Shown here: one piece after another, positions 50,601 through 63,246 of the stretch
How the letters are laid out: each line of letters opens with the position of its first letter
How positions within the stretch are numbered: the first letter of the stretch is position 1
From: Casuarius casuarius
Lineage: Eukaryota > Chordata > Aves > Casuariiformes > Casuariidae
Length of the DNA: 64,000 nt
Assembly (NCBI GenBank): GCA_003342895.1
Contig: PTFA01000301.1
Coordinates: forward strand, 620,001-684,000
Reading direction: 5' to 3'
Notes under the pieces: model-generated
Database searches by the model: none
What the model was told of the DNA's origin: nothing
Seen by the model: the letters and a program-made list of their open reading frames with translations, nothing else
Position numbers and translations under genes: made by a program

Positions 50601-53600
50601 TTTTTATTTCAAAGTTCTGCCAAAGCAACCCCTGGGAAATTTGTCTCTTCTCTCTGTTCTGCTTCAAAGAATGGTGCCCCAGCAGATTTTAACCTACTAT
50701 GCCATGAGACCAAGGTCTCCCCTTAGGCAACATCTTTTGTCTAAAAAGAGAAAATGACTCCTCTTACTTTTTTGTTTGTATAACATGTCTAGTTAGTTTC
50801 AAATTCACATTTTAATTTAAAATACATCCCCATTATCTGTTCATTGTCATTCATTATATATTGATTTGTCCACCACTTATTTTTGTAAAGTGGATGGCAT
50901 TAATGTTAAAATAGACAATACCAGTTTTGTTTGTCCTGAGTTTCTGCATTATGTTCCATGAAGAGAGCAATGTTGTAGGGGCAGGCCTTCATTGTGAAAT
51001 ATTTATATTTTGAGTTAATGTTTTGAAAGATAATTACTGTGCACTTACACAGCTCTTTCTAAATCTTTTTAAACTGTATGTGTACAGCAGTATTACTGAT
51101 TGGTCATCTTTGGGTGCAATGAGTAAACAGTTTAGCCAAGGTCAGGAAATACTACATAGAAGCTCATTAGGGGACTCAGATCTTCAGCTACTCTGAAGCT
51201 GTTGTGATCCCTACCTGTTAGGAAATGGTGCTTCTCTTCTATGGTTAACTTTTTCTGCATTTGCCTTTGACATCTGAATTCTACACAGTTCTTCTACACA
51301 GATTTACTTGGTTTATTTTACAAGACAATTTAGCAGAATTTGATACAGAAGCTGAAATCTTAGCTCTATACTTTTGTGAAGGATTGCAATGCACCAAGAA
51401 AACGTCATTTATTCTGTCATACCTGGTATGAAATGCTAATTAGTTACTCCAGATTTAGCAGTTGAGACTCATTCTAGTGCTCACAACAGTACACTGCAAC
51501 AGAATATATTAAAACACAAACAGTGCAAAGAAGTTTCCTACAATCTGAAAGATTGATAAAGAGTAACAAAGTAAATACACTTTCCTAAAACAATACCTTT
51601 CAGACAAAAGGATCTTTTTGCCTCTGTGGTCTCTCTGGTGTAAGAAATACTGATAAAGTCATCTGTGCATTCAAGCACAATTTCTACCTTAGGGGAAGTT
51701 TTTGGTTTGTTCTTTACATTTCCCTGTTCCTATGCAAATTGCACCTGAATGAATAGGTTGGTCTTTTCAAAATAAAGTAGAAGCAAAGCAAATTGATGTT
51801 GCTGCACTTGAGACTTCAGTTGCATTCACAATAAGTATTTGGAGGCAAGTTTGACTGATCAAGTACATCAGGATGTGGTCAGATTCATTCTGGTGTGACG
51901 GAGCAAGTGAGTTCAGCAGATCTCTACTGATTTTAGTGGCTGGAATTTAGCCACAGACAGGTTCAATTGCCACAGAAGACATTGCAAACCAAAGAAAAGA
52001 GTTTTTCCCATTTGCACATAACCAGTTCCAAGCTAAAAAGTAAATGAAGCACAATGATTCCCACCTGAAGATACACAAGTATGCTACTTCTCTCTTTTTC
52101 TTCTTCTCATCTTCACTAAGGTCTTCTACTATTGTTCCAAGTCTGCAGTTGTAATTTCTCAAAGAAAGCAAAGATGGAAAGAAAGCTGTTCTCAACAGCA
52201 GTAGGTCTCTTGAAGTTACCAGTGGCTGGGTCTTGATCTGACTGGTTTGGTCACTGCTACACAAACTGGTGTGAAAAAAAATGGATCCTGAGACAAGAAC
52301 AGAGACAATGAGAACATAAAACAAAGTCCTGCATAACAGAAAAGGCAGATATTTAGAAGCACACTTTCTGCTGCATGCATGACCTTGATCCTCAGGGTGA
52401 ATTTCCACTTACCCCAAAACTTTAAAGAGTACCTCATTTCCCTACATTCTACATGTGAATGATCTCAGAGGATGTGGATGAGCTATGAGACCTGCTTAAT
52501 AAACTAGTCATCACTCAAGAGTCTTAAGATCTGCTGGTAGGTTTCTTTGAAAAATATCTATTAAAAAGGGTAGCTAGAGAAAACATACTCCAGGTGTTTA
52601 TTAGGTCACTGTGTACAGGGAAATTGCTGGAGAAGTGTTATTGCAGGCAAAACCAAACAATTATTTACCTGGAGGATGTTACTGTTGTTATATTGGGGTT
52701 CTCCACTCCCAAATGATCCCACATTACAATTCTCTGGGGAGGGGCTAAAAAACAGAAATCTGTATACTGCAAACAAAATCATTGCAGAGAGCAGAGAACA
52801 GCCACACTATCAGAGGAAGGGGAATTTCTATAGATTTCCCTTTCAACTGAAAACAAGCTCTGAAAATAATCCTCTGTTCAGGATGTAAAATTGACTTCTG
52901 TAAGGTCTTTACAGAAGGGGAAACACAAAAAACTCCACCATTTTGTAATGCAAATAATATTTTTTATTTTGATACTGTTAGAGTGGCAAAATACAGCAAA
53001 ATTTTTCCAGAGCTAAAGACCAGACTATTGCCATTAGAGCCTGCTTGTACTTTGTCAAAAGGTGTGTGTGGTGGGGGAGGTTGCCTTCTATGATTCATTT
53101 CAGTTTTGATGAAGTCTGCTTTTTCCAACCAAAATTCACCAACCGATATCTCACTCAAGAACTTTTAACCAGATCTAGTTTTCAGAATATTTATTGAGTT
53201 AAATAGCTGTAGCCAATCTTCATATGGTAATATTTCAGAAGCAACAACCGAAAACCTAAAAACTCTGTCTGATTTCACTGATTCAAACTGATTTTAATTA
53301 CTGATACAAATATGTTTGATTTCCTATATAGCTCCCACCATAGATCCCATATCTTTCTAGTCATACTAACTTCATATTTAATGAAACAAACCTGGTTGAG
53401 TGAGTAGCAAGAAGTAGCAAAACCATTCATTAGATTTAAACATGATTTTTGCTGATTCTATTTAAATAGATAGTTCGCCAAAGCAATATAACCAAGCAAT
53501 ATAAGCAAGAACTTGAAATAAATTAAGAAAAAGAAAGTACCATCTTGTATAGCTTTTTTTCCTCTTCATCTGTTCAATATCTCAGATATTTGAAAAAATG

Positions 53601-54497
53601 AGAGGAAACTAGTATATAGAAAAGGCCCAGATATTAATCTAAGTGATACCTAGGGTCGTGCATTCTATTTTGATGTCCTATTCTGTCTATCACTCCTGCT
53701 GCTAAGTATTACGGGTATTTCCCTGTCAAGATCAGGTCCAGATGCATAGAGGCATCAATGAACTTCCCCAGCCACCAAGCACAGATGTAGATCACTCATC
53801 AAACCATTTCTAAATCATCCAGCTAGAGCAAATCTTGGCATTGCCTCCTCTCAGTGCTGCCTCCACCATATTGTCCATCTCTTGCAAGTCTAGAAACACC
53901 AATGAAAAATAAAATACAATAAGCAGAAAAACACCAAGGTCTTTCACAACACATTTTCCCCCCTCAACAAAATTCACTGTCTGTCACAACAGAGGAGGGG
54001 AAAAAAGCACTAGCATAAAAAGAAAACAAAGCAAAAAACCTTTCACGCTGTGTTTTGGGTATAGACAACAGATCAAATACTTCCATATCTCACAGTTTCA
54101 AAGAGTCAAGTGTTGTGGCATCCACAGGTTATAGTTCCACGAAAATTGTCAGCTCTGGAAAGGAGTTCAAAAGCCCTGGGCCAACCTATCAAACACAGAA
54201 AGGCAGAACTGGCAGCATTTTACAAACTGTTCATGTGCCAAAGTGACAACATCAGCCAGTGAGTCAGCTGTAGGTCTCTATGTTCCCTGGCACACTGGAA
54301 ACAAAATGTTATCAGTGCTACTACCTAGGGACCAATAACGATATTACTGATACAGCCTTCATGCTCAAATTCACAGCAGTGGTATCTGAAGTGTTACATT
54401 AGTTTCACTGTATTTTCTTACTTCACCCTCTGCCATTTAAGGCCAAGCCAAAGAAAGTTGCCATACTGATTTATATATTCATCACAGCTAGCACAGC
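47641..54497. other. AT-rich non-coding DNA including the longest ORF
   Basis: No gene recognised. The reverse frame 51947-52408 (153 codons) is the longest in the window. It has one hydrophobic stretch near residues 21-45 (start LPFLLCRTLFYVLIVSVLVS) and an acidic-then-lysine patch near residues 96-107, but no known family, and chance explains its length. A CAG/CTG-rich patch lies at 50085-50250. Nothing else stands out. Confidence 0.55.
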
Positions 54498-54669
54498 CGC
54501 AGACAATAGAGTTGGTGCCATGGCGTCACTTGTCACTTTAGGCGCATGCGATGAAATGATGCCATCTGCGGGAGGTAATAACACGGGGAAAGGAGGCACC
54601 GCAAACTCCGGTAAAATGGCACATTCTGTCTGGGGCTGGAGAAAAAAACGACTGAGGAAGGGCAACACG
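54498..54669. promoter_or_regulatory. CpG cluster with NRF1-like site; possible small promoter
   Basis: Ten CpG dinucleotides fall in 172 bases, in a window where they are otherwise sparse. GCGCATGCG at 54542-54550 matches nine of ten positions of the palindromic NRF1 core. GGCGTCAC (54523-54530) holds a CRE-type half site on the reverse strand, and three ATGGC/GCCAT blocks resemble YY1 cores. On the + strand an ATG in excellent initiation context (GTGCCATGGCG, A at 54520) opens a 65-codon frame. A splice-donor-like GGAG|GTAATA follows near 54574. These are features of a CpG-type promoter with a first exon, but no encoded protein is recognised. A young CpG-bearing retroelement fragment is an alternative. 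Confidence 0.3.
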
Positions 54670-57600
54670 AAAGCCCTTAATTCAGAAATCTCCCAATTCA
54701 TATATAATTCATTCTAGTCTATGCAAGTATCACTTGACAAACCAGCTATGCACACCTGCAGTGTACACCTGTACCTTTACCGTAGCTTTGTTATACCTGC
54801 TAAATACACCTGCACTTCTATGAGTGTGTTTTCCAAAAGGCCTCATAGCAGCAGAACCAAGGATATATTCAGAAAATTAGAAGAAATATCACTAAGCAAG
54901 TTCAAATTCATGTGAACGATGAACAGATTATTAATTAGAGTTTAATTTGTTCCAAATTAAACTATTTTATAGGTGGTGAATAAAATCAACCATTTGCAAC
55001 TTGCAAGTTTAATCATCTGAATTCCCTTGCAGTATGTACTCTGTGCATAGTGAAAGGATAGCACAATACCTACATGATGTCCAATCAAAAAAAAAGTCTT
55101 CAAGTTCTTGTCAGCCTTCTGCTTTTATACTAATTCTATTTTATGGAAATATTAAGAATAATATAAACTTAAAAGTCCAGGTATACATTAGCTTTTAAAA
55201 GACTGAAATAGGTGTATTTTTCCATGAATGTAATACTTCAAAACATGCTTCATTACTGTTCAGGAAAGCATATGTTCCCTTTATTACACCACCTAAAAGC
55301 ATGCAGCCAGCTAGGCTTCAGCTTGACCACAGAGCATGAACTGGCAAGGAGTGAATCCAGTCTTTGTTTATAACCAATAGAAGGTTGCAGCTTTGCCCTT
55401 TAGGTGCTAGTCACTCGAGATCTTTACAGCCACTTTCTCATTCTTTTTCCATTTCTATGCACATCACTCCAAGAATGCCTGATCCACATATTCCCGACAG
55501 AAGTTAAAGTGTATAGATTCTTAAGCATAGTGTTGGTGTAGTAAGAAACAGAGTCCAGTCGTTAGTTCTCAGTTCTCTCTGCATATAGTTCTCAACTATA
55601 TATGTACAGACATGCATGTCAGGTGGTCAGACACTGTAATATCAATTACTTCCTGTTGCACAGTTATTTAATGAGTCCTTCAATACCATGAATGGGAATC
55701 AGGTTGCTAAATAACTGTTCCACATACATTTAAAATATCAACAACCTTATTATCAATGTATTTATGTTTATTAATGGCAGAGCTAGGGTACACTATGTGT
55801 AAAGAACACAAGCAGTGAAACTAATGCCCAAACTGTTTCTCCAATTAAGGTTTTCTAATCTTTGTCTATTCATGTTTATTTTTTTCTGTTCATCATTAGG
55901 AATTGCCACTGCTGACAAACAAGAAGAGTATTTCACAATTCTTTACAAACCACACCCAGTGTCCTCTTCTGGTCTCCCAGATTTCCCATTGCCTACACCT
56001 CTGGCTGTGCTTGCATGACACTAACTGTACAGCTCACTGTCAGGGCTGCTAATTCACCGTGCAGTCCAGAAGAGCCAGTTCTGCAGCTTTGGGCTTCTGT
56101 ATATCCTGTGACATTTAAAACAGATGACAGCATGTAAGTGAAATCTGTTAGACGTGGCAAGTTCTGCACCTAGCAGTTTTCAGAATTCTTCCAGAAATCC
56201 CCAGCAGGACTCTAAAGCCTGAACTGTCAGAGCAATGGTAATATGCCTGCCAATGCTTTCGTAAAAGCCAAATACTGATAATTCTACACAGTTCAGTGAA
56301 TTTCAGCAAGTTCAACCTTTGAATTTGCCAAAGCCTACAAGTTCAAGTCAAAACTAACCAAACAGGTTATCAGAAATTCCTGCAAGCTGTGGCAAGAAGG
56401 GCTCTTCTTGCATACCACTATTTGAGACACCAAAATCCTAATGCAATTTAAATTCTCATGCCCCAGATGGATTTGTTGTATGGTAGTACCTAAGTAAAAA
56501 GTCACTTCTGTACATCTACAGAGAATGTTGTTCGCCAGTACTGAACATTTGAAGAGAATTAGGAATACCGTGTCTGCTATCCCTCCACAGGGCATGTCAT
56601 TTTTCTAGTCGGCTCTCCTCTTCCCCCCCCACCCTGCCACAGCCTTAGAGGTCATGAGTTTCCAAACAGATGGCTGCTGCTGTTAAATAGATAAATTATG
56701 GCCTGCAGAAAGCATGAAGCTCAGGATCACTGCCATCGTGAAAAATTGAATCCTCAGGAAAACTGTATTACATATAAATTAACGCTGTGTGTCAAAATTA
56801 AAATCTATATTTTTAGAGTCCAATATGCTTCACCAAAAAAAGTTAAGTTTCTTTTCTTATGCCTAAAGCTTTGCAATCACTATGTTTCTAAACAGTTTTT
56901 TTTTTCATTAGTCTTTTGCTTCCAAATGTAATCTATTATTTGGCAGCAAAAGCAGCAAAACATTTGTTCCCTCTCAGTACAGCTGCAACCAATTGGATTT
57001 AAAAAAAAAAAAAAAAAAAGTATTAGGGATCCAAATAAAGTTCCCTATTATGTTGGCAGGGGGAAAGCAGATATTTCCATGGGAGTGGGGTTTTTGAGTT
57101 CCCTCCACTTGGAGGGGTGATGAAAAAATATATTTCCTGTGTTCTCTCCTTTTCCTATTCTTGTCCCTCCACAAATTGATAGAAAGGATTACACCCAATT
57201 CCAGAATTACCTACTTTGAAACTTCTATAATGTATACTTTTATAAAACAAAATCTTTTGTCTTTTTCATTCTCAGGCATGAAAATATAGTGGGTACCACA
57301 TCCCTGCCTATGTAGGTAGGGCATAGATATTGATGCCACAGAAGATAAAAGCTACTTGAAACCCCTTCATCAAAACCATAAAATTTGTAGAATAGAGTAC
57401 ATCATTGTCCTATTTAAAGAAAACCCCAAAACAGGTGTTGGCATATAAGAGTTAAAAAACAAAAATATGTCATTATATCTAAACATGATGGAGACACTGG
57501 AGAAATTATTGTGGACTTTACTGAGAATCTCTGAAAGGCAACCAGGTGAATATGCTCCCCTTTTCAGATATATGGCAGTATATGGAAGCTGGTATGAGAT

Positions 57601-58241
57601 TTAGGTCACAACTGAAAATTAGAAAATTTGAGAAACAAATGAAGAAAAAATGGTCATAAATTACATAATGGCTGATATTAATGTTAGGTCAGAACATTGG
57701 CCATACAACAACTGCAGATACACAATTAGATGGTCAGACAGCTTTAATTTCAAACAAAAGGTTATATTGTTCAACAATACACAAAATATCAAAGCCAGCA
57801 TAGTACATAGATTAGTACAAAGTATGGCACAGTATAGGCATAACTTAACTGTTCAATACATTCCAGATCTGGCAGAAAACCCAAGATACATAAAAAATGA
57901 ACAAGTATTAGCTGAAAGATTGGGTTGGCCTTCTCCAAGATTGCCACTGCCAGACTCCAGAACATCCTTGCACCTCTGACTGACAGTTCACCCACTGCAG
58001 GGCCACCAGCCCATGATCTGTGGGCATTCTTTACCGTCCCTTCCTTATCCCATCCTGCACTCAGGGTTTAACAGGTCAGTCTGGTCAAATTTTCAAAACA
58101 GAGTTAAAGGAAACCACAGAACAACTGGCCCAGACATTTGATTCCTATAGTCCCTACAACTGCAGCCCTCGATATCATGCTTCAAATGGCAAATTCACAC
58201 TTTATTTCAAATTAAGATTTTAGAATTGGGTATTAGGGGTT
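54670..58241. other. AT-rich non-coding DNA downstream of the CpG cluster
   Basis: No exon that could follow the candidate first exon at 54520 is recognised. The region contains the A19 tract and a C8 run near 56623-56630. Open frames are at most 109 codons and unrecognised. Confidence 0.55.
57001..57019. repeat. A19 tract
   Basis: A run of 19 A followed by GTATTAGGGATCC. The motif GTATTAGGG also lies just before the A18 tract 1.2 kb downstream (58230-58241), though on the opposite side of the tract. Confidence 0.97.
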
Positions 58242-58259
58242 AAAAAAAAAAAAAAAAAA
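58242..58259. repeat. A18 tract
   Basis: A run of 18 A preceded by GTATTAGGGGTT. It lies about 50 bases before the four-run G-quadruplex motif at 58309-58332. Confidence 0.97.
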
Positions 58260-58308
58260 TCCACGTGTGATAGGTAGCGGATGAGCCAGCAAGCCCCAGC
58301 TAGACACT

Positions 58309-58332
58309 GGGGTGGGGTGGGGATAGAGGGGG
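58309..58332 (+). other. four-run G-quadruplex motif
   Basis: Four G-runs of at least four are separated by loops of 1, 1 and 5 bases: G4-T-G4-T-G4-ATAGA-G5. Short loops and four-tetrad potential make this a strong canonical quadruplex-forming pattern, the only complete one I saw in the window. It lies 50 bases after an A18 tract and is not close to any recognisable gene. Confidence 0.9.
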
Positions 58333-60599
58333 AAATCCTCTGTTTCTGAAGAGCAATTTTGCTCTGCAAAACATATAAGAAAAAAATGCAAAACACAACT
58401 TTGGAAAGAATCAAACACAAGAACATTCCCTGGACCCATACCTTCTAGAACAATGGAACTCATTTGTCAAATACAAAGGCTGACTTTTGGTTTAATGCTG
58501 GATTAGGAAGGGAAAAAAAGACACAAGTCTGAGTGGCAATGCAATTGCCATTGTTCTGTAAAACTTCAGAGAAGGACTAGAAAGGTTAGAAGAGATTATC
58601 TCACAAATGGAAAAACGAATCGGGAACACAGTGGTAGATTGTTAGCATGTCAGAGAAGAACTGACTTGATAAGCTGAAATTTCCCACTAGGATTCTGTGA
58701 ATTTTGTGAGATTTGTGAGATTGTAAAGCGTATGTTTGGAGCCATTAGAATGGGTTAAATGACTTACATAAGAGGTAGGAGAGAAACTACAACTAAATGA
58801 AGTTCTTTTCTGCTGCTTAAAATCCATCTCAGTATCTGACATTCATTCTTCTGTTTGACTTGATCAATATTTAAGCTAGTCAACTTTAATATACAGATAA
58901 TTGGTAATGCAGTTTTTTGGCAACTGCTCCCCTTATCAATAATTTTCCACATGTTAAAGCTTAATTAGCTATACAGAGTATACTTACTGAAAGAATACTA
59001 ACTGAAAAACACCAGGACAGGCAGTATTTGACACTATGATTATTTATCAGCCAGTGCAATAAAGAATTAAAAAGAAATTAGGATAGGTGCCATTATTTTT
59101 ACGATTTAAGGACAAAAGAAAGTTAAGATAGAGAATTAGAACACCACAAAAGAAAAAAGACATTGATTAGAGACAAAATACTCTCAGGGCATCAAGTAGT
59201 ACATGATAAAATAGGTACATAATAAAAGAAACTCAAGCTATAACAGTGTGAGAGCAGTCCTCCTCTAACTTTATAATCAGTACTGCTCTGCAAGGCATCT
59301 AAGGAAAAAAGGGTTTTGGAATAAGAAGAGATATTCCCCTGGGTGTTTTCCAACTTGTATCTGCTGTCTTGCAGAGCAAAAGTAAGTTTTGCTGCTTTTA
59401 TCTCCTGTTAGCACAGGAGATGCTTTCCTAAATTTCAAGTAGTTAAGACAAACATACTGAAGGCATCAGTTTTATACTACATTACATTAGTACAATTAAG
59501 GCTTACTTTAACTTTCAAAACAAGGAAAAAAACAAAAAACTTGTGTTAATCTCCCCCGGGTGACTTTGCAGGGAGGGCAGTTGGAAAAGTATCTTAAAAT
59601 TGACTCAGCACACTTGATGATGTTCGTCACCACACCACTTGCATGGAAGCCCATAATACCATTTATAAGGTCACTCTGAGGAGTGCAATCTTGTGGTAAA
59701 CAGCATCAGATTTCATCGCTACTACAGCAAGGGTGATTTACAGCAGACGCCTCATAATTGAGTCTTGGCAGAACACTGCTGGATCCATAGGTGTCCCATC
59801 ACTGTTTTAAAAGTTTTAAAATACAAAATTCCGCAAGGTAAAATTATGTAAGTTGATGGCATATGGATCCATACTGCTATGATGTGTTCTCTCTTTTTCT
59901 CAGTTATAACTATTGACGTGAATATAGACAACAGATTTCATTTATTCTACAGAACTGATTAACTACATTGAGGCTGAAGACTCTGAGTTTTAATATCACT
60001 GGATTTATCAAAAACAAACAAAATCTTAGAACCAAAGATGACTCTGTTCACTATCCAAGAACATATTCGTAACACTGAAGTAAAAGCTAAAGAATAAGGG
60101 ACAACATATTTGCAGAAGACATGGCATTCAGTCAGAGGAAATACTCTTGAGCTACTACTTTAAGCTATAATTAGCTGTGATTTTAGTTTTTTTGAACCCT
60201 TGTATGAAGCAAATGTCTAGAAATACACTGCCATTCAGCTCCTTCAAGCAAATATCTACAGATTTTAAATCAGTGATTTTAAATGGCAGTAGTCTTAATA
60301 GAATGCATCATGATGTGTAATATTTCTTCACACATTAGAAATTGTTAAAGATATGAATTATTGAATGCCATTTAATATAAAGAACAAAATTTGAGAAATA
60401 CTATATTTTTCAAGTACTGGCAAATACATGGATGTATTTTGGAATAACATTTTCCTTATCTTCGTTTCTCAAAAGTTTATATTTGCTTGTTTTTAAGAGT
60501 GGATTTCAGCAATATTCTGTTATAAGATCATGAATATTTCGGAAGAGCCTTTGGAAACAATAAAAACTAACCGGAGTTGATGGAACAAATAAACAAAGA

Positions 60600-60637
60600 C
60601 AGAGAGACTGAGAGAGAGACACACACAGAGAGAGAGG
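60600..60637. repeat. GA-rich microsatellite with a short CA insert
   Basis: An imperfect purine tract built from AGAGAGACTGAGAGAGAG, then ACACACACAG, then AGAGAGAGGG. It is a polypurine stretch with possible triplex-forming symmetry, otherwise ordinary. Confidence 0.9.
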
Positions 60638-61721
60638 GCAGTTTCAAGCATTTTTAAAGCTGACTTAATTATTCAGTTGTAACCAAGACAAAATGCAGAC
60701 CTTCTGAAACTCGGCCAGGTCAACCAACTGAATGTTATGTCGGTGCCTTTGTTCATCACAGCTATTACAGCTATTACCTGACTATTCCCAGAAGCTACTT
60801 TCAAGCTACATTTGTTAATTCATAGTTTGAGGGCACGAGATACTATATTAATAAGGGTCATATTTGTCACTATGCGACATAAGTATGTCTGTGGGTCAGA
60901 AATTGAGACCTTAGAAATTATGAATCAATATATATGCTACAACTATAGTGATATTTTTGCTTTCCCCTTTCTTGCTAGAGGAACATCATGGTAATTAAAC
61001 TGAGCACAGCTTAACATGCTGTTAAATTAAATCTTCCTTTATGCATTACATACAGTTTAAAAAGAATTCACTTCACATGGCAGTAACTTAACAAATGTTT
61101 TAAGACTTTTCTTTTGATACACCAATAAATTATAGAGCATAATAATTCATTGCTCAAAGTTGAATATGTAGCACTGTATATATTAAAAACAGTGCTAAGA
61201 ACTGATTTCACTGAAACTAATGCCCGCTACTGTTTACTTTAAATGGTATAATTCAGTATATTAGCGTATTTGGCCAAGGGGTAGTTGGATATAATTCACA
61301 TGATTTCTTCCCCTGCTCTTTTGCTTGGAGTTTCATCTACAGGACACACAGCTCACATGAGCCTGGATTTCTGCTTCATCTTTTTGAATAATTTCATGTC
61401 AAAAGAATCTGATATGAGTAGGGGGCACTTAACAGCTGCTTTGTTTAGAATCACAGATTTTCATCATCTTAATGAAAATAGCTGTTTGTGTTTCCACGCA
61501 AATTTTCCTTTCACTTGGTCATCCTACTTTGAAATAAAATTTCAAATCTTGAAGAGCTTTTTTCATCTCTGACAACACAGTAGTCTGATACAACCTCAGT
61601 ACAGTGAGTGGAGGACACTATCTGCTTCTGAAAAAAAGATCAACTATGTACTCTGTATGTACATCTCTGTACTGTGTACATCGATGCACTCTCTGTGCAT
61701 GTATGCTTGTGTTTTGGGGGT

Positions 61722-61744
61722 TCTCTCTCTCTCTCTCTTTTTTT
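61722..61744. repeat. (TC)8 microsatellite plus T-run
   Basis: Eight TC units running into a T-tract. On the reverse strand it gives the Arg-Glu repeat in a spurious 66-codon frame (61618-61818). Confidence 0.95.
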
Positions 61745-62959
61745 CCCAAACCACAGGGAAGGTGAGAGGCATCCTTGTTGCTTTTGTATAACATCATGCT
61801 CCTATACTGTAGTTTCACTACATCACTAGTGGTACTTCAGGGCATACTGATATTGTGACTAACTGTGCTATACAGTGATAAGCAAAATCTAAGCCTTGCA
61901 ACTAGGTCTGCAACCTTTAGGACCTTATTAAAGTAGTATTATTTACCTGACTGTTCATCACTCTCTGTGGAGTCTTATTGTTTCATTCAAATTAAGTTAT
62001 GCTTGTTGTATGACAACTTCATACAGCTAAGAACGCAGTTCTGACCTTTTCCCTGGTCTCTTCTCTTCAATTACCATTTTTTGATAGCTCTGTGTCATGA
62101 GGTATTTCTTGAAATCACTGTCTAATTTGCAGTTAGAATCACTCTGCTTTTTGACCCTGCTCCACAGTCCATGCTAGGGACACACACTAATTCTCATCCA
62201 TTTCTGAAAAGCCATCCTGTTTCTGAAAACATTTGTACCAAATAAGAGCAATTTTTGGAGGGGGGGAAGGTTAAAGTCAGGTTCTAAATGGGACCTTCTC
62301 TACTGGTATCTTATTATTTGCATATCTATAGGGTACTTCCAGAATAATCCTATTTTAGCAGTTTAGCTACAGAAGGGTCCACTCAAATGACATTTAAAAT
62401 TCTATTACAACAGTTCAAGGACCAGCTAAACCTCTGTTCATTTGTGCATTTTTCTAGACTGTTGCATGGAAGTTCATCTAAATTTCTTTTAACTTAAGTT
62501 AAAAAAGCAGTAGTTTAAATACCTTATTTCAGGAACTAGAGGAAAAAAAATCAGTACTGCACCTCTATTGATACGGCAGTAACTTTCAGAAATGTAAACT
62601 GCTCAGAGCTGCCAAGTCGTAGGAATATATTCAAGTTCGCGACCAATCTTCATTGTATAACAAGCTCCACAGAGATTTTCATTAGTCATAGCTAATACTT
62701 TCTACTGCTAAAAAATCTACACTCAAAATAGTACACAAAGACATTAATTTTTTTCAGTGTTGTTGTAACTCTCAAGCCATGGCCGATTTCAGGATTTGTA
62801 TGCTGATTCCCTGTGAAAATGTTTCACAAGATGTAACTATATTACTTCAGCAGACATATTCATTCTTGGGGGGAGGAAGTTGCCAAAGTTTGTGTTCGCA
62901 ACTTGTTTCCAGACAAGTTTTGTTTCAAAATTCAACCCAGCTTACTAAATGACTTTGCC

Positions 62960-62981
62960 AAAAAAAAAAAAAAAAAAAAAA
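62960..62981. repeat. A22 tract
   Basis: An uninterrupted run of 22 A followed by GGAAAAGTTAAAAATGG. Low-complexity sequence with no recognisable retrocopy body. Confidence 0.97.
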
Positions 62982-63216
62982 GGAAAAGTTAAAAATGGAA
63001 TTTAGCTGTAGGAACTTTTAAAGGAAATAAAAATTAAGAAGAAAATAAGCCCAAAATTCTAATTAACCTTTTCTGGCGACCTAAGAACAGACTGTTTTCA
63101 GTCAGTTCAGAACATCCAGCCATTTACAGTAAAGGACTGCCGTTCTCATCAGTCCATCAAGAATTAGCAAAACCATTTTAAAAGACCCTTCCTCCATAAA
63201 GATAACATGGAGGAGA

Positions 63217-63246
63217 TATATATCACACACACACACATATATATAT
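63217..63246. repeat. compound (TA)n(CA)n(TA)n microsatellite
   Basis: A short TA array, about six CA units, then about five AT units. The flanking TA arms are mutually complementary and could fold around the CA centre. Confidence 0.93.

Larger units (their letters stand above)
58333..62959. other. AT-rich non-coding DNA with microsatellites
   Basis: No gene recognised. It holds GA and TC microsatellites, a perfect 7-bp hairpin TCTCCTG/CAGGAGA at 59400-59420, and a 9-bp hairpin TAGCACTGT/ACAGTGCTA at 61169-61197. These short hairpins are at chance level. Confidence 0.6.

Noticed and set aside
61618..61818. Reverse frame with an Arg-Glu repeat
   Set aside because: The repeat is the translation of the TC microsatellite at 61722-61737.
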